Assembly: GCF_937875145.1 (NCBI RefSeq)
Contig: NZ_CALNCS010000104.1
Span: 1-20,833 of the forward strand
From: Alkalibaculum bacchi
GTDB taxonomy: Bacteria > Bacillota > Clostridia > Eubacteriales > Alkalibacteraceae
Direction of reading: 5' to 3'
Length of the DNA: 20,833 bases
Part shown: positions 1-7,008 of the stretch, piece by piece
Layout: the number at the start of each line of letters is the position of its first letter
How positions within the stretch are numbered: the first letter of the stretch is position 1
Translations under genes and position numbers: made by a program
Notes under the pieces: model-generated
The model's database searches: none
Told to the model about the DNA's origin: nothing
Seen by the model: the letters and a program-made list of their open reading frames with translations, nothing else

Positions 1-1
1 T

Positions 2-565
2 ATCAGATTCAAGAACATACCATGTTTAACTTCTCCGTTTTTTATTCTATCACCAATCACCGATTTTAGAAAACTTCGTAATTACGTTTTACAGCATCCA
101 GAAGACGAATTTAACTTGCTTGTACTACTTGCATTAGAAACGGGGATGCGACGTGGAGAACTGCTAGCAATACGCCCAGAGAATCTGTATGAATACGGAA
201 TAAAAGTTAGACATTCGATCAGTCCTACTTCTGATGATACTTCATTAAAAACACAAAATGCAAAACGTGATGTTTCTATTAACAAAGAAGTATATGAACT
301 CATTCGTAAAATTCCTGTTAAAGAGAATGGTTATATTTTTAGCTTTGGCGGTTTTAAACAGTCGGAACAATTAGCAGAGTTATTGAAGAAATTAGATATT
401 AGGAAAACAACGTTTCACGGTTTAAGAGACACTCACGCATCATTTTTATTTTCTCAAGACATAGATATTGCTTATGTATCAAAGCGATTAGGTCACATTA
501 ATATTCAAACCACACAGAATTATTATCTGGAATTAATGTCAAAAAAAGCACCAGCAAGATGCTGA
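2..565 (+). CDS. Tyrosine recombinase/integrase, catalytic domain, 5'-partial and frameshifted at its C-terminus
   Basis: The frame is open from the window edge and encodes the catalytic domain of a phage- or ICE-type site-specific recombinase. Numbering from the codon at 116, the visible catalytic set is R12 (in TGMRRGE), K50, H101-x-x-R104 (HGLRDTH), H127 (RLGH) and Y137 (bases 524-526). Similarity is convincing only from about base 62 (DFRKLRNYVLQHPEDEF); the first 20 codons do not look like an integrase linker. After Y137 the frame runs through seven A's (541-547) into KAPARC and a stop at 563-565. Removing one A restores KKHQQDADAFFLLNTL and a stop at 591-593, a tail typical of this family as I recall it. 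The gene is therefore probably frameshifted, although the catalytic residues survive. It lies tail to tail with rpsI, which fits a mobile element attached near the rpsI 3' end (inference). Confidence 0.8.
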   Translation: MRFKNIPCLTSPFFILSPITDFRKLRNYVLQHPEDEFNLLVLLALETGMRRGELLAIRPENLYEYGIKVRHSISPTSDDTSLKTQNAKRDVSINKEVYELIRKIPVKENGYIFSFGGFKQSEQLAELLKKLDIRKTTFHGLRDTHASFLFSQDIDIAYVSKRLGHINIQTTQNYYLELMSKKAPARC

Positions 566-575
566 TGCTTTTTTT
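540..575. terminator. Bidirectional intrinsic terminator between integrase and rpsI
   Basis: A 9-bp stem with one mismatch (gcaccagca 548-556, tgctgatgc 560-568) has a 3-base loop. It is flanked by seven A's on the left and seven T's on the right, so it reads as a hairpin plus T-tract on both strands. It would end rpsI transcripts about 90 bases past the rpsI stop and the integrase transcript from the other side. The left part lies inside the integrase reading frame. Confidence 0.88.
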
Positions 576-593
576 CTGTTAAATACTTTATAA

Positions 594-661
594 GATTAAG
601 GTTAATTTGAACCAACGTGAACCAAAAATCCTTTGTACACATTGGCATATCAACAATCTTA
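594..661. other. Short gap between integrase and rpsI with a 10-base-spaced direct repeat
   Basis: No gene is visible. The sequence TGAACCAA occurs twice, at 608-615 and 618-625, exactly 10 bases apart (one helical turn). The repeat lies between the ancestral integrase stop and the rpsI stop, where an attachment site or recombinase arm sites would be expected. No copy of the rpsI 3' end was found within bases 1-660. Confidence 0.35.
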
Positions 662-1048
662 TTAACGTTTTGAGAACTGTGGCGCTCTTCTTGCTTTTTT
701 AAGTCCGTATTTCTTACGTTCTTTCATTCTTGGGTCTCTTGTTAGGAAGCCTGCTTTTTTAAGGTCTCCTCTTAGGTTTTCATCAACTTGCAATAATGCT
801 CTCGCGATTCCGTGTCGGATTGCACCTGCTTGTCCTGTAAATCCACCACCGTGAACATTTACAAATACGTCATATTTGTCTAATGTCTCTGTTAATGTCA
901 ATGGTTGTTTTGCAATTACTTTTAATGTTTCTAAACCAAAGTAATCATTTATGTTCTTTTTATTTATTGTGATATTACCTGTACCTGGTAATAATCTTAC
1001 TCTAGCTACTGATTTTTTTCTTCTACCTGTTCCTTGATATTGTACCAA
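662..1048 (-). CDS. rpsI: 30S ribosomal protein S9
   Basis: The 128-residue protein is full length for bacterial S9. It opens with the conserved QGTGRRKKSVARV stretch and ends in APQFSKR, the basic tail that reaches the P-site tRNA in the small-subunit head (family knowledge). The start is a TTG at 1046-1048, chosen because AAAGGAGG lies eight bases upstream and the preserved N-terminus begins there. It follows rplM after 20 bases, forming the usual rplM-rpsI pair. Transcription ends at the hairpin near 548-568. The gene is intact; its 3' end adjoins accessory DNA with an integrase, which suggests an insertion point at or near this gene. Confidence 0.97.
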   Translation of the reverse strand: MVQYQGTGRRKKSVARVRLLPGTGNITINKKNINDYFGLETLKVIAKQPLTLTETLDKYDVFVNVHGGGFTGQAGAIRHGIARALLQVDENLRGDLKKAGFLTRDPRMKERKKYGLKKARRAPQFSKR

Positions 1049-1068
1049 TCTTTTTTCCTCCTTTCTAA

Positions 1069-1512
1069 TTAACCTTTAATTTCTAATACTTGTGGTTTTT
1101 GAGCTTGATGTGGATGCTCGCTACCTTTGTATACTTTTAATTTTGAAAGCATTTGTCTTCCTAATTTGTTTTTAGGAACCATACCTTTAACTGCTTTGTA
1201 AACTAAGAATTCTGGCTTATCAGCTAATAATTTTCTGTAGCTTACCTCTCTTAATCCACCTGGGTATCCTGTGTGTCTTCTGTAAACCTTTTGGTCTAAT
1301 TTATTACCTGTCATTACAATTTTTTCTGCATTTATTATAATTACATGATCTCCTGTGTCAACATGAGGTGTATATATTGCTTTGTGTTTCCCTCTTAATA
1401 CTGTAGCAACCTGAGTAGCTAATCTACCTAATGTCTTTCCATCTGCGTCAACTACATACCATTTTCTTTCTACTTCATTGACTTTAGCCATAACTGTAGC
1501 TCTTGCTTGCAT
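1069..1512 (-). CDS. rplM: 50S ribosomal protein L13
   Basis: L13 binds 23S rRNA early in large-subunit assembly. The protein carries the family signature EVERKWYVVDADGKTLGRLA near its N-terminus and HKAIYTPHVDTGDHV further on. The longest open frame begins at 1548, but I choose the ATG at 1510-1512 (147 residues). A perfect AGGAGG (1520-1525) sits seven bases upstream, and this start leaves only a short lead-in before MAKVNEVERKW, as in homologues. rpsI follows after 20 bases. A strong promoter and a leader hairpin lie upstream, so the pair forms its own transcription unit, with some possible read-through from truA. Confidence 0.96.
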   Translation of the reverse strand: MQARATVMAKVNEVERKWYVVDADGKTLGRLATQVATVLRGKHKAIYTPHVDTGDHVIIINAEKIVMTGNKLDQKVYRRHTGYPGGLREVSYRKLLADKPEFLVYKAVKGMVPKNKLGRQMLSKLKVYKGSEHPHQAQKPQVLEIKG

Positions 1513-1548
1513 GGTTTTCCCTCCTATATTTCTTATGTTTCTATTCAT

Positions 1549-1599
1549 TTTTTATGATTAAACTGACCCGGGGCTTGGATCAGATAACATGCCATTAAC
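1549..1599 (-). promoter_or_regulatory. Candidate L13 leader (autoregulatory 5' UTR of rplM-rpsI)
   Basis: Transcribed leftward, the leader forms CTGATCC-loop-GGGTCAG (plus-strand arms 1563-1569 and 1577-1583, seven-base loop), a 7-bp stem with one G-U pair. Firmicutes rplM genes are known to carry an L13-binding leader (Rfam L13_leader), and this hairpin lies between the promoter and rplM where that element is expected. Assignment rests on position and the hairpin; no covariance search was run. Confidence 0.6.
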
Positions 1600-1605
1600 T
1601 ACTAT

Positions 1606-1634
1606 ATTCTATTACATTGTGCCGGGCGTGTCAA
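1606..1634 (-). promoter_or_regulatory. Sigma-A-type promoter for rplM-rpsI
   Basis: Reading the minus strand, a perfect -35 TTGACA (1629-1634) is followed after exactly 17 bases by TAGAAT (1606-1611), matching the TATAAT -10 at five of six positions. The -35 begins five bases past the truA stop codon, and transcription should start near base 1599, just ahead of the candidate L13 leader. Confidence 0.85.
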
Positions 1635-1639
1635 ATAGT

Positions 1640-2386
1640 TTAATACAAAACTTTTTGTAAATATAATCCATGAGCTGGTGCGGTAGGTCCTGCTTTAGTT
1701 CTCTCTTTACTGTCTATAATCATAGGTAAATCCTTATGATTTATCTTTCCTTTACCAACTTGCATTAATGTACCAATTATAATCCGTACCATATTATACA
1801 AAAAACCATTGCCTCTTACCGTATAAATAATATGAGTACCATCTATATCAAAATCTGAATAATCGATTGTTCTAACTTTATTTATAACGCTGCTATTAAC
1901 ACTAGAAAAGCCAGTAAAGTCGTGGGTTCCTAAAAAAGATTTCGCAGCTTGTCGCATTTTATCTACATCTAGCCGTTCCCTAATGTGATACATACGATTA
2001 TAATCTAAAGCACTACCGTGTTCATTATTCAATATTTTATATTCATATATTTTCCCTACAGCGCTATACCTGCTGTGAAAATCTGTATCTCTTTCTATTG
2101 CCTCTTGGATGCGTATATCCTTAGGTAATTTACTATTTATAGCAAAAGGAATTTTATTTATTGGTATAGACGTGTTATGGGTCTTAAAATGAGCACTTTG
2201 TCCCAAAGCATGTACTCCTGCATCTGTTCTACCTGATCCAGTAATGCAAATATCTTCTTTCATGATTTTCTGAATGGCTTTATTCAACACTTCCTGTATA
2301 CTAATGCCATTCTTTTGAACTTGCCAACCACAGTAATTGCTGCCATCATACTCTATAATAAGCTGGATATTTCTCTCAAAACTCAT
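1640..2386 (-). CDS. truA: tRNA pseudouridine(38-40) synthase TruA
   Basis: TruA converts uridines 38-40 in the anticodon stem-loop of many tRNAs to pseudouridine. The 248-residue protein has the family N-terminus LIIEYDGSNYCGWQVQ and the catalytic motif GSGRTDAGVHA with the nucleophilic aspartate at D55. The C-terminal half contains FLGTHDFTGFSS and FLYNMVRIIIGT, both typical of the family. Its ATG overlaps the ecfT stop by four bases (ATGA), so the two are translationally coupled at the end of the ECF block. It ends just before the rplM promoter, and I see no terminator between them. Length and motifs are normal. Confidence 0.97.
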   Translation of the reverse strand: MSFERNIQLIIEYDGSNYCGWQVQKNGISIQEVLNKAIQKIMKEDICITGSGRTDAGVHALGQSAHFKTHNTSIPINKIPFAINSKLPKDIRIQEAIERDTDFHSRYSAVGKIYEYKILNNEHGSALDYNRMYHIRERLDVDKMRQAAKSFLGTHDFTGFSSVNSSVINKVRTIDYSDFDIDGTHIIYTVRGNGFLYNMVRIIIGTLMQVGKGKINHKDLPMIIDSKERTKAGPTAPAHGLYLQKVLY

Positions 2387-3186
2387 ATTGGAGAGTACCT
2401 AGTCAAGAAGATAATCACTACCATAAGTATAGTTGTAAAATAACCTGCATAGTCTCTTTTGTCATAAGCTAATTCTTTCATTCTCGTTCTATTTTCGCCA
2501 CCTCTGTAGCACCTTGCCTCCATAGCTATAGCTAATTCATCCGCTCGCCTAAAGGCGCTAATAAACAAAGGTACTAATAAGGGAATTAAGTTCTTTGCTC
2601 GTGCAAAAAGATTGCCACTTTCAAAATCTGCACCTCTGGCTTTTTGCGCTTTCATGATTTTATCTGTTTCTTCCATCAATGTAGGAATAAATCTGAGAGC
2701 AATGGTCATCATCATAGCCAATTCGTGAGCATATTGCTTTACAATGGGTACTCTTTTTAATAAATATTCAATACCATCTGTCAAGGCAATGGGAGATGTG
2801 GTTAAGGTCATAAGCGAAGTACCGGTCACTAAGAAGATCAATCTGAGTGCCATAAATACTGCTAAGGCGATACCTTCTTCTGTAATAGTAAACACCCAAA
2901 ATTCAAATTTCGGCGTTCCTGGTGTAATAAAGAGATTAATGATCACAGTAAAAAGTATGATAAATAATAAGGCCTTGATTCCTCTTACGACATACATTAC
3001 AGGTATCTTTGATAAAAGGATAATCCCTACTAAAAACAAGAATGCTACTACGTATCCAGTAAAATTATTAATTAAAAATAAAGAAATAATATATAGAAAG
3101 GTAAAATTGATTTTCGTCCTTGGATCCAAACTGTGGATAATCGAATCTGTAGGATAATATTGCCCAACGGTAACGTCCTTAAACAT
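2383..3186 (-). CDS. ecfT: Energy-coupling factor transporter transmembrane protein EcfT
   Basis: EcfT is the membrane scaffold of group II ECF transporters. It joins the two ATPases to interchangeable substrate-binding S-components for vitamins and metals. The 267-residue protein has long hydrophobic segments at roughly 28-57, 68-88, 105-130 and 150-170, and a last one at 248-263. The two coupling-helix Ala-Arg motifs are visible as ARG at 183-185 and ARC at 224-226. No S-component lies beside it, as expected for a module shared by unlinked S-components. It overlaps ecfA2 upstream by 8 bases and truA downstream by 4 bases, so all four genes are likely made from one transcript. Confidence 0.95.
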   Translation of the reverse strand: MFKDVTVGQYYPTDSIIHSLDPRTKINFTFLYIISLFLINNFTGYVVAFLFLVGIILLSKIPVMYVVRGIKALLFIILFTVIINLFITPGTPKFEFWVFTITEEGIALAVFMALRLIFLVTGTSLMTLTTSPIALTDGIEYLLKRVPIVKQYAHELAMMMTIALRFIPTLMEETDKIMKAQKARGADFESGNLFARAKNLIPLLVPLFISAFRRADELAIAMEARCYRGGENRTRMKELAYDKRDYAGYFTTILMVVIIFLTRYSPI

Positions 3187-4042
3187 TATTACGTCTCCTT
3201 ATCATATTCATTATTTCCTCTTTGGCAGCCTCTACAGTAAAAACACCCTCATTAATTAAAGGGTCCACAGCCTTTAATTTTTTCATGAGTTCTGTAACTT
3301 GTGGCACTGCTAATCCAATCTCTATCAATCGTTCTGATTCCTTAAAGATACTACTAGGAGAATCATAAAATTCAACCTTACCTTTATACATAACGATGAT
3401 TTTATCTGCGTATTTAGCGATATCCTCCATACTATGAGATACTAAAATAACTGTCATCTTATATTTATTATGCATTGTCTGTATTTCTTCTAGTATTTCA
3501 TCTCTTCCTCTAGGGTCTAGCCCTGCAGTAGGTTCATCTAATATTAAGACATCTGGCTTCATAGCAATTACCCCAGCAATAGCTACTCTGCGCATCTGAC
3601 CACCACTCAAGTCAAAAGGTGATTTATCTTTGTACTCATCGTAATCTAAACCAACGGATTCCATAGCCTCTACAACTCGCTTTGATACTTCTTCCTTATC
3701 AAATCCAAGATTTGTAGGCCCAAAAGCAATATCTTTTTCTATGGTTTCTTCAAAGAGCTGATACTCTGGGTATTGAAATACTAGACCTACTCTTCGCCTA
3801 ATCTGTGCCATCTTCGTATCTTTATGACTTAAATCCAAATCATCTACGACGACTGTGCCACCTGTAGGCTTAATGAGACCATTAATATGTTGAATTAGAG
3901 TAGATTTTCCTGAACCTGTATGCCCAATAAGTCCAACAAAATTTCCTGTATCAATAGTTAAACTAATCTTATCTAAGGCTTTATGTTCAAAGGGCGTACC
4001 TTCAGAGAATGTATGTTCTAAATTAATTAATTCGATTGCCAT
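3179..4042 (-). CDS. ecfA2: Energy-coupling factor transporter ATP-binding protein EcfA2
   Basis: This is the second ATPase of the ECF heterodimer (287 residues). Visible motifs are Walker A GHTGSGKS at 40-47, Q-loop FQYPEYQLF near 89-97, signature LSGGQ at 145-149, Walker B VLILDE at 165-170 and the switch histidine H203. It hydrolyses ATP in the cytoplasm to drive EcfT movement. It is named A2 rather than A1 from its order (second, next to ecfT) and from the YPEYQLF Q-loop. Its start overlaps ecfA1 by 16 bases and its end overlaps ecfT by 8. The ribosome-binding site lies inside ecfA1 and is weak, suggesting translational coupling. Confidence 0.95.
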   Translation of the reverse strand: MAIELINLEHTFSEGTPFEHKALDKISLTIDTGNFVGLIGHTGSGKSTLIQHINGLIKPTGGTVVVDDLDLSHKDTKMAQIRRRVGLVFQYPEYQLFEETIEKDIAFGPTNLGFDKEEVSKRVVEAMESVGLDYDEYKDKSPFDLSGGQMRRVAIAGVIAMKPDVLILDEPTAGLDPRGRDEILEEIQTMHNKYKMTVILVSHSMEDIAKYADKIIVMYKGKVEFYDSPSSIFKESERLIEIGLAVPQVTELMKKLKAVDPLINEGVFTVEAAKEEIMNMIRRRNNV

Positions 4043-4863
4043 AATTTATTCACCATTTCATCCACCGTTAGTATATTGCTATCGATGTCAATCCCCTCTT
4101 TGCTCAGTTCAAATGCTAATTCTGTAATCTGTGGTACATCTAACCGAAGGGATGTTAGTTTCTCTACCTGAGAAAATATTTCTCTTGGTTTCCCTTCCAT
4201 TGCGATTTTACCTTTTTCCATGACGATTACCCGATCTGCATCTACGATTTCATCCATATAATGAGTAATATGAACAATAGTCATTTTTTCATCTTTATTC
4301 AAATGTTTAATGGTATTGATTACTTCTCTTCTGCCAGATGGATCCAACATGGCAGTTGGTTCATCTAAAATGATGCATCGAGGTTTCATAGCTAAAATTC
4401 CAGCAATTGCAATTCTTTGTTTTTGTCCTCCAGACAATTGATGTGGTTTTTGTTTTTTATAATCTAACATACCCACGGTATCAAGAGCCCAATCCACTCG
4501 TTGTCGAATTTCTTTAGGAGCAATTCCTAGGTTTTCAGGTCCAAAAGCTACATCTTCTTCTACTATTGTAGCTACAAGCTGATTATCTGGATTTTGAAAC
4601 ACCATTCCTGCACTTTGTCTTATCTTCCAAATATTTTCAGGATCTTTTGTATTTAAGCCAAAAATCTCCATGTCTCCGCTTGTAGGCATAAGTATTCCAT
4701 TCATAAGCTTTGACAAAGTAGATTTGCCAGAGCCATTATGTCCAATTATAGCAACAAATTCTCCCTCTTTTATGTTCAAACTGACCTTATTTAGAGCAGT
4801 ATTCTCTTCTTCATCCTGTATATATCGATAGGTAACATCCTGTATTAAGATGACATCCTTCAC
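4027..4863 (-). CDS. ecfA1: Energy-coupling factor transporter ATP-binding protein EcfA1
   Basis: This is the first ATPase of the ECF module (278 residues). Motifs are Walker A GHNGSGKS at 41-48, Q-loop FQNPDNQLV near 89-97, signature LSGGQ at 143-147, Walker B CIILDE at 163-168 and switch histidine H201. The NPDNQ Q-loop differs from the YPEYQ form in the partner, as in A1/A2 pairs. The start is GTG at 4861-4863 with AGGAGG seven bases upstream. A hairpin terminator or attenuator separates it from rplQ, so the ECF block may be expressed below the level of the ribosomal genes. I saw no clear separate promoter in the 120-base gap. Confidence 0.95.
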   Translation of the reverse strand: MKDVILIQDVTYRYIQDEEENTALNKVSLNIKEGEFVAIIGHNGSGKSTLSKLMNGILMPTSGDMEIFGLNTKDPENIWKIRQSAGMVFQNPDNQLVATIVEEDVAFGPENLGIAPKEIRQRVDWALDTVGMLDYKKQKPHQLSGGQKQRIAIAGILAMKPRCIILDEPTAMLDPSGRREVINTIKHLNKDEKMTIVHITHYMDEIVDADRVIVMEKGKIAMEGKPREIFSQVEKLTSLRLDVPQITELAFELSKEGIDIDSNILTVDEMVNKLWQSN

Positions 4864-4892
4864 TGCTTTTCCTCCTTGTACTCATGATGGAG

Positions 4893-4919
4893 AAAAGGGA
4901 TTAAACAGCGTTTAATCCC
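4893..4919 (-). terminator. Intrinsic terminator or attenuator after rplQ
   Basis: A perfect 10-bp inverted repeat (gggattaaac 4897-4906, gtttaatccc 4910-4919) with a 3-base loop is followed, in the direction of transcription, by four T's and then mixed bases. The short T-tract suggests partial rather than full termination. A second, weaker 6-bp hairpin (caaaca 4951-4956, tgtttg 4964-4969) lies between it and the rplQ stop. Confidence 0.7.
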
Positions 4920-4983
4920 AATAATTCAATCTACGAATTTTACATTTTTCCAAACATTATTACTGTTTGAATCAATGGAATCT

Positions 4984-5325
4984 TTATACTAATTCGACTA
5001 TTGCCATTTCAGCACTGTCGCCTCTACGTGGTCCTAGCTTGTATATTCTAGTATATCCACCATTTCGATCAGTGTAATTTGGTCCAATCTCTGAAAACAA
5101 CTTTGCTACAACAGCTTCACTATTAATATAAGAAAGGGCTTGTCTTCTCGCATGTAAGTCTCCTCTTTTTGCAAGAGTGATCATTTTTTCTGCGATTTTT
5201 CTAGTTTCTTTTGCTCTAGTAACAGTAGTTTCTAATTTGCCATTATCTAGTAACGCAGTAACTAGGTTTCTTAATATTGCCCTTCTTTCATCTGTGGGAC
5301 GTCCCAGTTTTCTATAACCAGCCAT
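4984..5325 (-). CDS. rplQ: 50S ribosomal protein L17
   Basis: L17 sits on the solvent side of the large subunit near the peptide exit tunnel. The 113-residue protein has the family opening RKLGRPTDERRAILRNL and the AKETRKIAEKMITLAKRGDL helix region, and a short tail typical of Firmicutes. The ATG at 5323-5325 has a GGAGG a few bases upstream. It follows rpoA after 22 bases as the last gene of the alpha segment. Two hairpins downstream, the second with a T-tract, mark the end of the main ribosomal-protein transcript. Confidence 0.97.
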   Translation of the reverse strand: MAGYRKLGRPTDERRAILRNLVTALLDNGKLETTVTRAKETRKIAEKMITLAKRGDLHARRQALSYINSEAVVAKLFSEIGPNYTDRNGGYTRIYKLGPRRGDSAEMAIVELV

Positions 5326-5347
5326 GTTTATCCCTCCTTATTACTTA

Positions 5348-6295
5348 TTACTCATCGCTCTGTCTAAGTCCAAGACCGATTTCTGCGAGTTTGCGTTTAA
5401 TTTCATTTAATGATTTTTTACCTAAGTTTCGAACTTTCATCATATCTTCCTCAGACTTTTGAGTTAATTGTTCTACTGTATTAATATTTGCTCTACGTAG
5501 ACAATTGCTACTTCTTACAGAAAGTTCAAGTTCTTCTATAGACATTTCAAGCATTTTTTCTTTCTTGTTCTCTTCTTTTTCAACCATGATTTCGACAGTA
5601 CTTGCGTGTTCCGTTAAGTTGATAAAGAGATTTAAATGCTCGTTTAGTATTTTTGCCGCGAGAGAGACAGCTTCTTCTGGAGATAAGGACGCATCTGTCC
5701 ACACTTCCATAGTCAATTTATCATAATCAATCACTTGACCTACTCTAGTATCCGTTACATCGTAATTAACCTTTCTTACAGGCGTAAAGGAAGAATCAAT
5801 TGGAATCGTGCCAATAGGTTGTTCTTGTTTCTTGTTTTTATCGGAAGAAACATAACCTCTACCTTTTTCAAACACGATTTCCATATTCAATTCTGCATCT
5901 TTACTCAATGTAGCGATATGTAGATCAGGATTTAAAATCTCTACATCTGCATCGCCAATTATATCCGCTGCCGTGACTTCGCCTTCACCTTTTTTCTCGA
6001 TGCGCACAAGTTTTGGTTCCTCGCTGTATAATCTAGCAGCAATCTTTTTTAGGTTCAGGATAATCTCAACCACATCTTCTGCTACTCCAGGGACAGTAGA
6101 AAATTCGTGTAAAACACCTTCAATTTTAACACTTGTAACTGCTGCGCCTGGAAGAGAGGATAGTAAAATCCTTCTAAGTGAATTCCCTAAAGTTATACCA
6201 TAACCTCTCTCTAAAGGCTCAACACTGAATTTTCCATAGGTATCGTCATCTGACAATTCGATTATCTCGATTCTTGGTTTTTCAATTTCTATCAT
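5348..6295 (-). CDS. rpoA: DNA-directed RNA polymerase subunit alpha
   Basis: Alpha dimerises to start RNA polymerase assembly and contacts promoter UP elements and activators. The 315-residue protein shows the N-terminal domain from the start, with GYGITLGNSLRRILLSSLPG near residues 28-48. An acidic and lysine-rich linker follows near 238-248, then a C-terminal helix-hairpin-helix domain with LELSVRSSNCLRRANI and VRNLGKKSLNEIKRKL. It follows rpsD after 63 bases and precedes rplQ. The ATG at 6293-6295 has a strong AGGAGGGT upstream, which can pair with an ACCCTC further upstream (separate entry), so its translation may be adjustable. Confidence 0.98.
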   Translation of the reverse strand: MIEIEKPRIEIIELSDDDTYGKFSVEPLERGYGITLGNSLRRILLSSLPGAAVTSVKIEGVLHEFSTVPGVAEDVVEIILNLKKIAARLYSEEPKLVRIEKKGEGEVTAADIIGDADVEILNPDLHIATLSKDAELNMEIVFEKGRGYVSSDKNKKQEQPIGTIPIDSSFTPVRKVNYDVTDTRVGQVIDYDKLTMEVWTDASLSPEEAVSLAAKILNEHLNLFINLTEHASTVEIMVEKEENKKEKMLEMSIEELELSVRSSNCLRRANINTVEQLTQKSEEDMMKVRNLGKKSLNEIKRKLAEIGLGLRQSDE

Positions 6296-6300
6296 TAAAA

Positions 6301-6343
6301 ACCCTCCTATAATATTTTGTAAATCGTGGAATTTTCTGAGGGT
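6301..6343 (-). promoter_or_regulatory. Possible ribosome-binding-site sequestering pair ahead of rpoA
   Basis: In the rpsD-rpoA gap the minus strand carries ACCCTC (6338-6343), and 31 bases later GAGGGT (6301-6306), which is part of the rpoA Shine-Dalgarno AGGAGGGT. The six bases are perfectly complementary, so a stem could hide the ribosome-binding site. The gap lies directly after the S4 gene, and S4 is a known translational repressor in alpha operons; a role for it here is inference. Confidence 0.4.
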
Positions 6344-6358
6344 AACTAATTAAAAAAA

Positions 6359-6985
6359 TTATCTTGAGTAAAGCTCTACAATTAAATGGTCTTGAATTTC
6401 TAAGTCAATGTCTTCTCTTTCAGGTAGTACGATTACTTTTCCTTCAAATTTATCCACATCAACTTCTAACCATTTTGGAACAATCTTGCTAGAAGTAGAT
6501 TCTACAACAGCTTTAAATTTGTCGGACTTTTTGCTCTTATCTTTTAATTGAATTACATCGCCTGCTTCTATTAGATAAGAAGGAATATTTACCTTTTTAC
6601 CATTTACAGTAAAGTGTTCATGTAAAACTAATTGTCTTGCTTCTTTTCTTGATGCTGCGAAACCTAGTCGATAAACAACATTGTCTAAACGAGTTTCAAG
6701 GATTTGTAGTAAGTTATTACCTGTTACACCCTTTTTCTTTACAGCCATGTCATAATATTTTCTAAATTGACTTTCTAATATGCCGTAAATTCTCTTAGCT
6801 TTTTGTTTTTCTCTAAGTTGCATGCCGTATTCTGTTTGTTTGTGCTTTCTTTGTCCATGTTGACCTGGAGCATAACCTCTACGATCAATTGCACATTTAT
6901 TTGTATAACATCTATCCCCTTTAAGGTATAGTTTCATGTTTTCACGTCTACATAGTCTGCATACTGCTTCTGTATATCTTGCCAT
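6359..6985 (-). CDS. rpsD: 30S ribosomal protein S4 (zinc-binding form)
   Basis: S4 is a primary 16S rRNA binder that nucleates the small-subunit body. The 208-residue protein carries a four-cysteine N-terminal cluster at C9, C12, C26 and C31, the zinc-binding version of S4. GYAPGQHGQ follows, then the S4 RNA-binding domain (about residues 95-160) with ETRLDNVVYRLGFA and SRKEARQLVLHEHFTVNGKKVNIPS, written here as two parts of one domain. It lies between rpsK and rpoA, the placement seen in many Clostridia, whereas Bacillus keeps rpsD elsewhere. In alpha operons S4 commonly acts as feedback repressor. The ATG start has a nearby AGGAGG. Confidence 0.97.
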   Translation of the reverse strand: MARYTEAVCRLCRRENMKLYLKGDRCYTNKCAIDRRGYAPGQHGQRKHKQTEYGMQLREKQKAKRIYGILESQFRKYYDMAVKKKGVTGNNLLQILETRLDNVVYRLGFAASRKEARQLVLHEHFTVNGKKVNIPSYLIEAGDVIQLKDKSKKSDKFKAVVESTSSKIVPKWLEVDVDKFEGKVIVLPEREDIDLEIQDHLIVELYSR

Positions 6986-7008
6986 CTTTTTTACACCTCC
7001 TAGTCTAA

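Noticed and set aside
541..575. Programmed -1 frameshift in the integrase at the A7 run
   Set aside because: A -1 shift gives KSTSKMLMLFFC, which does not resemble an integrase tail. The family-like tail needs a +1 shift or loss of one A, so the common -1 slippery mechanism does not fit.
2744..3157. Plus-strand open frame of 137 codons opposite ecfT
   Set aside because: It lies entirely antisense to a well-supported membrane protein gene, has no ribosome-binding site that I can see, and its composition is what the reverse of a hydrophobic gene gives.
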